8,309 bases of DNA from Planctomycetes bacterium RBG_16_43_13 (GTDB lineage: Bacteria; Planctomycetota; MHYJ01), in assembly GCA_001828445.1 (NCBI GenBank), contig MHYJ01000025.1, positions 1 to 8,309 of the forward strand, in the 5' to 3' direction. Position 1 is the first letter of the stretch. Every line of letters begins with the position of its first letter. Shown in pieces: positions 6,249 through 8,309 of this stretch. The notes beneath the pieces were generated by a model. The model did not search any database, was not told the origin of the DNA, and was given only the letters and a program-made list of their open reading frames with translations. The position numbers were made by a program, and so were the translations under genes.

Positions 6249-7409
6249 TTACTTCTTATCTTTTCCTTCCACCGTAGTTTCTATATCTCGTGGAATACCA
6301 TAGTGGTCTATGTGGTATTTCTTACCAAAAAATGTAATCTCTCGTTCAGAAAAGTATCCTAAAACCCCCATAACCACAGCTAAAACTATAGCGGCAATTC
6401 CTAGTGTTACACTAAATGGTCTCTTACTAAACCGTCGCTCCGACGTGCGGTCTAAAAATGGCCAGAGTAGAAGTAGCAGGGGAGGTATGGTAGAGATAAA
6501 TAACCCTATTAATTTAGGAAAGTATTTGAGTAACTGATATGTTGACAGGAAGTACCACTCCGGTTTTATACCTGCGGGTGTGGTAAATGGGTCTGCCTTC
6601 TCTCCAAGTTCTACAGACCAGAGGACAATGAGAGTTAGCATAAATGCAAAGAATATACAAAACAGAACTAATTCCTTTAGGACGTGATGTGGGAAAAATG
6701 GTAGCCCGTTCTTTCCATCTGGCTTTATCTCCTCTCCTACTCTGTCAAGCGTAGCTAATCCCTGTGCCCTCATAAGTACAATATGTATTGTAACTAAGAA
6801 TACGAGAACCCACGGAAGCACTATTACATGCATCACATAGAATCTTGCCAATGTCTCTCCACCTATTACATCTCCGCCGAGGAGGAGTCGCTTGACGAAC
6901 TCTCCCATTACTGGTATAGAGCCGGTTATTTCTGTTCCAACGGTGGTTGCCCAATAAGAGAGTTGATTCCATGGTAGTAGATATCCTGTAAATCCAAAAG
7001 TTAGGGTAATTCCAAAGAGAAATACGCCAATAACCCACGTCATTTCACGTGGTTTTTTGAATGCGCCCATAAAAAACGTCCTAACCATATGTAGAAGCAC
7101 CATAATAATCATAAGCGTTGCTCCCCAAGCGTGGAGCCCACGAATTAACCAACCAAAAGTTGCCTTAGTGGTTATAAAGTTGATACTTTCGAAGGCATTA
7201 TCCACTGTTGGGCGATAATATATCATTAGCAGGATACCTGTGATAATCTGGTTGGCTATCAGAAATAATGATAAGCTCCCAAAGGTGTGAAACCATGAGG
7301 TATGAGGTGGTAGTGGTTTTGATGATTGCTTATGTAGAAACTCCTTTATACTTGTCATTGGTAATCTTTCACCGAGCCAGTTATCTACTACTTGTATAAG
7401 TTTTCTCAT
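6249..7409 (-). CDS. qcrB: Cytochrome b subunit of a Rieske/cytochrome b (bc-type) quinol-oxidising complex
   Basis: This 386-residue inner-membrane protein is a one-piece cytochrome b with about seven to eight helices. Haem ligands are H93 and H107 (13 residues between) in helix B and H194 and H209 (14 between) in helix D; the latter spacing is that of b6-type proteins, while the N- and C-terminal halves are fused as in bc1. The quinol-oxidation motif PEWY (283-286) is intact. Early features such as 'WLGERL' and 'YYRPTVDNAF' are b6-like. The position matching the b6f cysteine that binds haem c(i) is Thr42, so no covalent extra haem is expected. A final helix lies at about 333-352. The ATG overlaps the Rieske stop as ATGA, and the nearest GGAGG is 13 bases away, so translational coupling is likely. 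The gene converges on the HPS-RraA gene with 16 bases between. petB is an equally valid name. Confidence 0.95.
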   Translation of the reverse strand: MRKLIQVVDNWLGERLPMTSIKEFLHKQSSKPLPPHTSWFHTFGSLSLFLIANQIITGILLMIYYRPTVDNAFESINFITTKATFGWLIRGLHAWGATLMIIMVLLHMVRTFFMGAFKKPREMTWVIGVFLFGITLTFGFTGYLLPWNQLSYWATTVGTEITGSIPVMGEFVKRLLLGGDVIGGETLARFYVMHVIVLPWVLVFLVTIHIVLMRAQGLATLDRVGEEIKPDGKNGLPFFPHHVLKELVLFCIFFAFMLTLIVLWSVELGEKADPFTTPAGIKPEWYFLSTYQLLKYFPKLIGLFISTIPPLLLLLWPFLDRTSERRFSKRPFSVTLGIAAIVLAVVMGVLGYFSEREITFFGKKYHIDHYGIPRDIETTVEGKDKK

Positions 7410-7864
7410 AACTTTATTAATACCTCCCCTCCTGAAACTACTACGTTATACTCTGGTAACGGTTTTGGTGGTGGGCCTGATACTACCTTCCCATCCATAC
7501 TGAAGACACCTGCGTGACAGGGGCAGAGAATACTTTTGCTCGCGGCATCCCACTTAACGATACACCCTAAGTGAGGGCATATAGCGGAGAATGCCTTGTA
7601 GCCCTCTTCCGCAGTTCTTATAACCATTATTGGCTTTCCTTCGTTCTTAACCATCTTCGAGTTGCCTACTCCGCCAAAGTCTTTTGCTGTGCCTGCAGAG
7701 ATGGTGCTCTTCTTACTGCCGCCTGAGTGGGCAGGCCAGAGATATGAGAAGGCGGGTGCTACCATTGCCCCGAGCCACACGACTACTCCGCCTTTGAGGA
7801 CTAAATCCAAGAACGACCGCCTTGTTACTTCTGATGGTTCATTAACATCTTTTTCTGGTAACAT
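7406..7864 (-). CDS. qcrA: Rieske [2Fe-2S] protein of the bc-type complex
   Basis: The 152-residue protein has a twin-arginine anchor (T-R-R-S-F-L at 14-19, then a hydrophobic helix at about 27-43) and a Rieske domain. Box I is C96-P-H98-L-G-C101 and box II is C114-P-C116-H117-A-G; C96, H98, C114 and H117 bind the cluster and C101-C116 would form the disulfide. 'SGPPPKPLPEY' (129-139) is the Pro loop near the cluster. Where mitochondrial proteins have Ser and Tyr after box II (CHGSxY), this one has Gly119 and Phe121, which removes two hydrogen bonds known to raise the potential. The start is set at the ATG at 7864 because a near-perfect AAAGGAGG (7877-7870) lies five bases before it; upstream in-frame ATGs at 7894 and 7888 lie inside the preceding gene and have no such site. 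The gene follows the cytochrome c gene by 13 bases and overlaps cytochrome b. Confidence 0.95.
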   Translation of the reverse strand: MLPEKDVNEPSEVTRRSFLDLVLKGGVVVWLGAMVAPAFSYLWPAHSGGSKKSTISAGTAKDFGGVGNSKMVKNEGKPIMVIRTAEEGYKAFSAICPHLGCIVKWDAASKSILCPCHAGVFSMDGKVVSGPPPKPLPEYNVVVSGGEVLIKL

Positions 7865-7869
7865 TGCAT

Positions 7870-7877
7870 CCTCCTTT
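7870..7877 (-). promoter_or_regulatory. Ribosome binding site that fixes the Rieske start
   Basis: AAAGGAGG lies directly after the cytochrome c stop codon (7880-7878) and five bases before the ATG at 7864. It rules against the longer reading from 7894, which would overlap the cytochrome gene and place these bases inside the coding region. Confidence 0.85.
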
Positions 7878-8309
7878 CTAATCGTCATCTTCACTATGAC
7901 ATCTTTTACATAGAGTTATATTTTTCAGTTTAACATCTTTATGCGTACCAAATGTATGGCATGTTGTGCAAACTAATCCCAATTCACCATGCTCCTTATG
8001 TGGCATACTTTTTCCCTTGAATGTTACTTTATCAGGTGGAACCTTTACACCAACTTTGTTATGACATAATGTGGCACAAAAGCCGCCAGAGATTATTGGA
8101 AGTTTGGAGGTATCTTCTGTGTCTATCTTGATATTTTTAGCAATAGTAGTTAACACATTATCTGAGTATCTTAGAATTTGTGCCGCATAATAGATGTTGT
8201 GAACACAGTGTGACAGCTCAACAAACTTAAGATTATAGAAGACATCTTCAACATTCTTGCTAATTTCTGGAGAGATATTCTCGTAGTTGGACATCGCAGA
8301 AATCGCCTG
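7878..8309 (-). CDS. Multiheme cytochrome c, partner of the bc-type complex; N-terminus cut by window edge
   Basis: The frame is open to the right edge. The ATG at 8294 gives 138 residues, but it has no Shine-Dalgarno, no signal peptide follows it, and five more sense codons lie beyond, so the real start is almost surely outside. Numbered from that ATG, haem-binding sites are C73-A-T-L-C77-H78 (a non-standard CX3CH), C109-x2-C112-H113 and C129-x2-C132-H133. 'ELSHCVHNIYYA' (26-37) resembles the 'VHN' segment of NapC/NrfH-like and related multiheme cytochromes, where the His can ligate a haem bound elsewhere in the chain, which suggests more haems upstream. H99, H102 and H118 are other candidate distal ligands. 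The protein should be periplasmic. It sits 13 bases before the Rieske gene and ahead of cytochrome b, so it probably replaces cytochrome c1 as electron acceptor; that role is inferred. Confidence 0.85.
   Translation of the reverse strand, partial: QAISAMSNYENISPEISKNVEDVFYNLKFVELSHCVHNIYYAAQILRYSDNVLTTIAKNIKIDTEDTSKLPIISGGFCATLCHNKVGVKVPPDKVTFKGKSMPHKEHGELGLVCTTCHTFGTHKDVKLKNITLCKRCHSEDDD

Noticed and set aside
6226..6255. Inverted repeat GAAGTAA / TTACTTC holding the stop codons of the convergent HPS-RraA and cytochrome b genes, as a bidirectional terminator
   Set aside because: The stem is only seven bases, mostly A-T, with a 16-base loop. The minus-strand side is followed by CCCCTCC and has no T-run. 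The symmetry follows partly from both genes ending in a similar Lys-stop or Lys-Lys-stop codon context.

Overview
The window is ordinary protein-coding bacterial DNA. It holds nine genes (two of them cut by the window edges) and I saw no RNA gene, transposon, CRISPR array or long repeat. AT-leaning codon use, a zinc-finger anti-sigma/ECF pair, a TPR-to-'DGKWV'-like segment in a secreted metalloprotease, and a Rieske/cytochrome b operon tied to a multiheme cytochrome c all suggest a Gram-negative anaerobe or facultative anaerobe. My best guess is Planctomycetota, or a neighbouring deep lineage with anammox-like respiratory chains. This is inference from protein style, not a database match.

Left block (1-2800, minus strand, read right to left): a lipoprotein with a carbohydrate-binding-like beta-sandwich, a HExxH metalloprotease with an N-terminal TPR, an ECF-type sigma factor, and an anti-sigma-like protein with two zinc-finger modules that runs off the left edge. 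All four are co-oriented. The sigma gene seems to have its own promoter and an almost leaderless start. Together they look like an envelope-sensing and envelope-remodelling locus.

Middle block (2965-6232, plus strand): an MFS transporter, a four-helix membrane protein of unknown function, and a fusion of 3-hexulose-6-phosphate synthase with an RraA/HMG-aldolase-like domain. Gaps of 66 and 85 bases and poor Shine-Dalgarno sequences leave it open whether this is one operon. The 164-base gap at 2801-2964 is a divergent promoter region.

Right block (6249-8309, minus strand): a multiheme cytochrome c (5' end outside the window), a Rieske iron-sulfur protein and a one-piece cytochrome b, tightly packed as an operon. 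This is a quinol-oxidising bc-type complex in which a multiheme cytochrome, not cytochrome c1 or f, appears to take the electrons. The Rieske protein lacks the two hydrogen-bonding residues linked to high potential, which fits oxidation of a low-potential quinol such as menaquinol.

The points most worth checking are the CX3CH haem motif, the predicted low-potential Rieske centre, the HPS-RraA fusion with both active sites intact, the metalloprotease whose well-placed start codon is ACG, and the sigma/tandem-zinc-finger/lipoprotein/protease locus.
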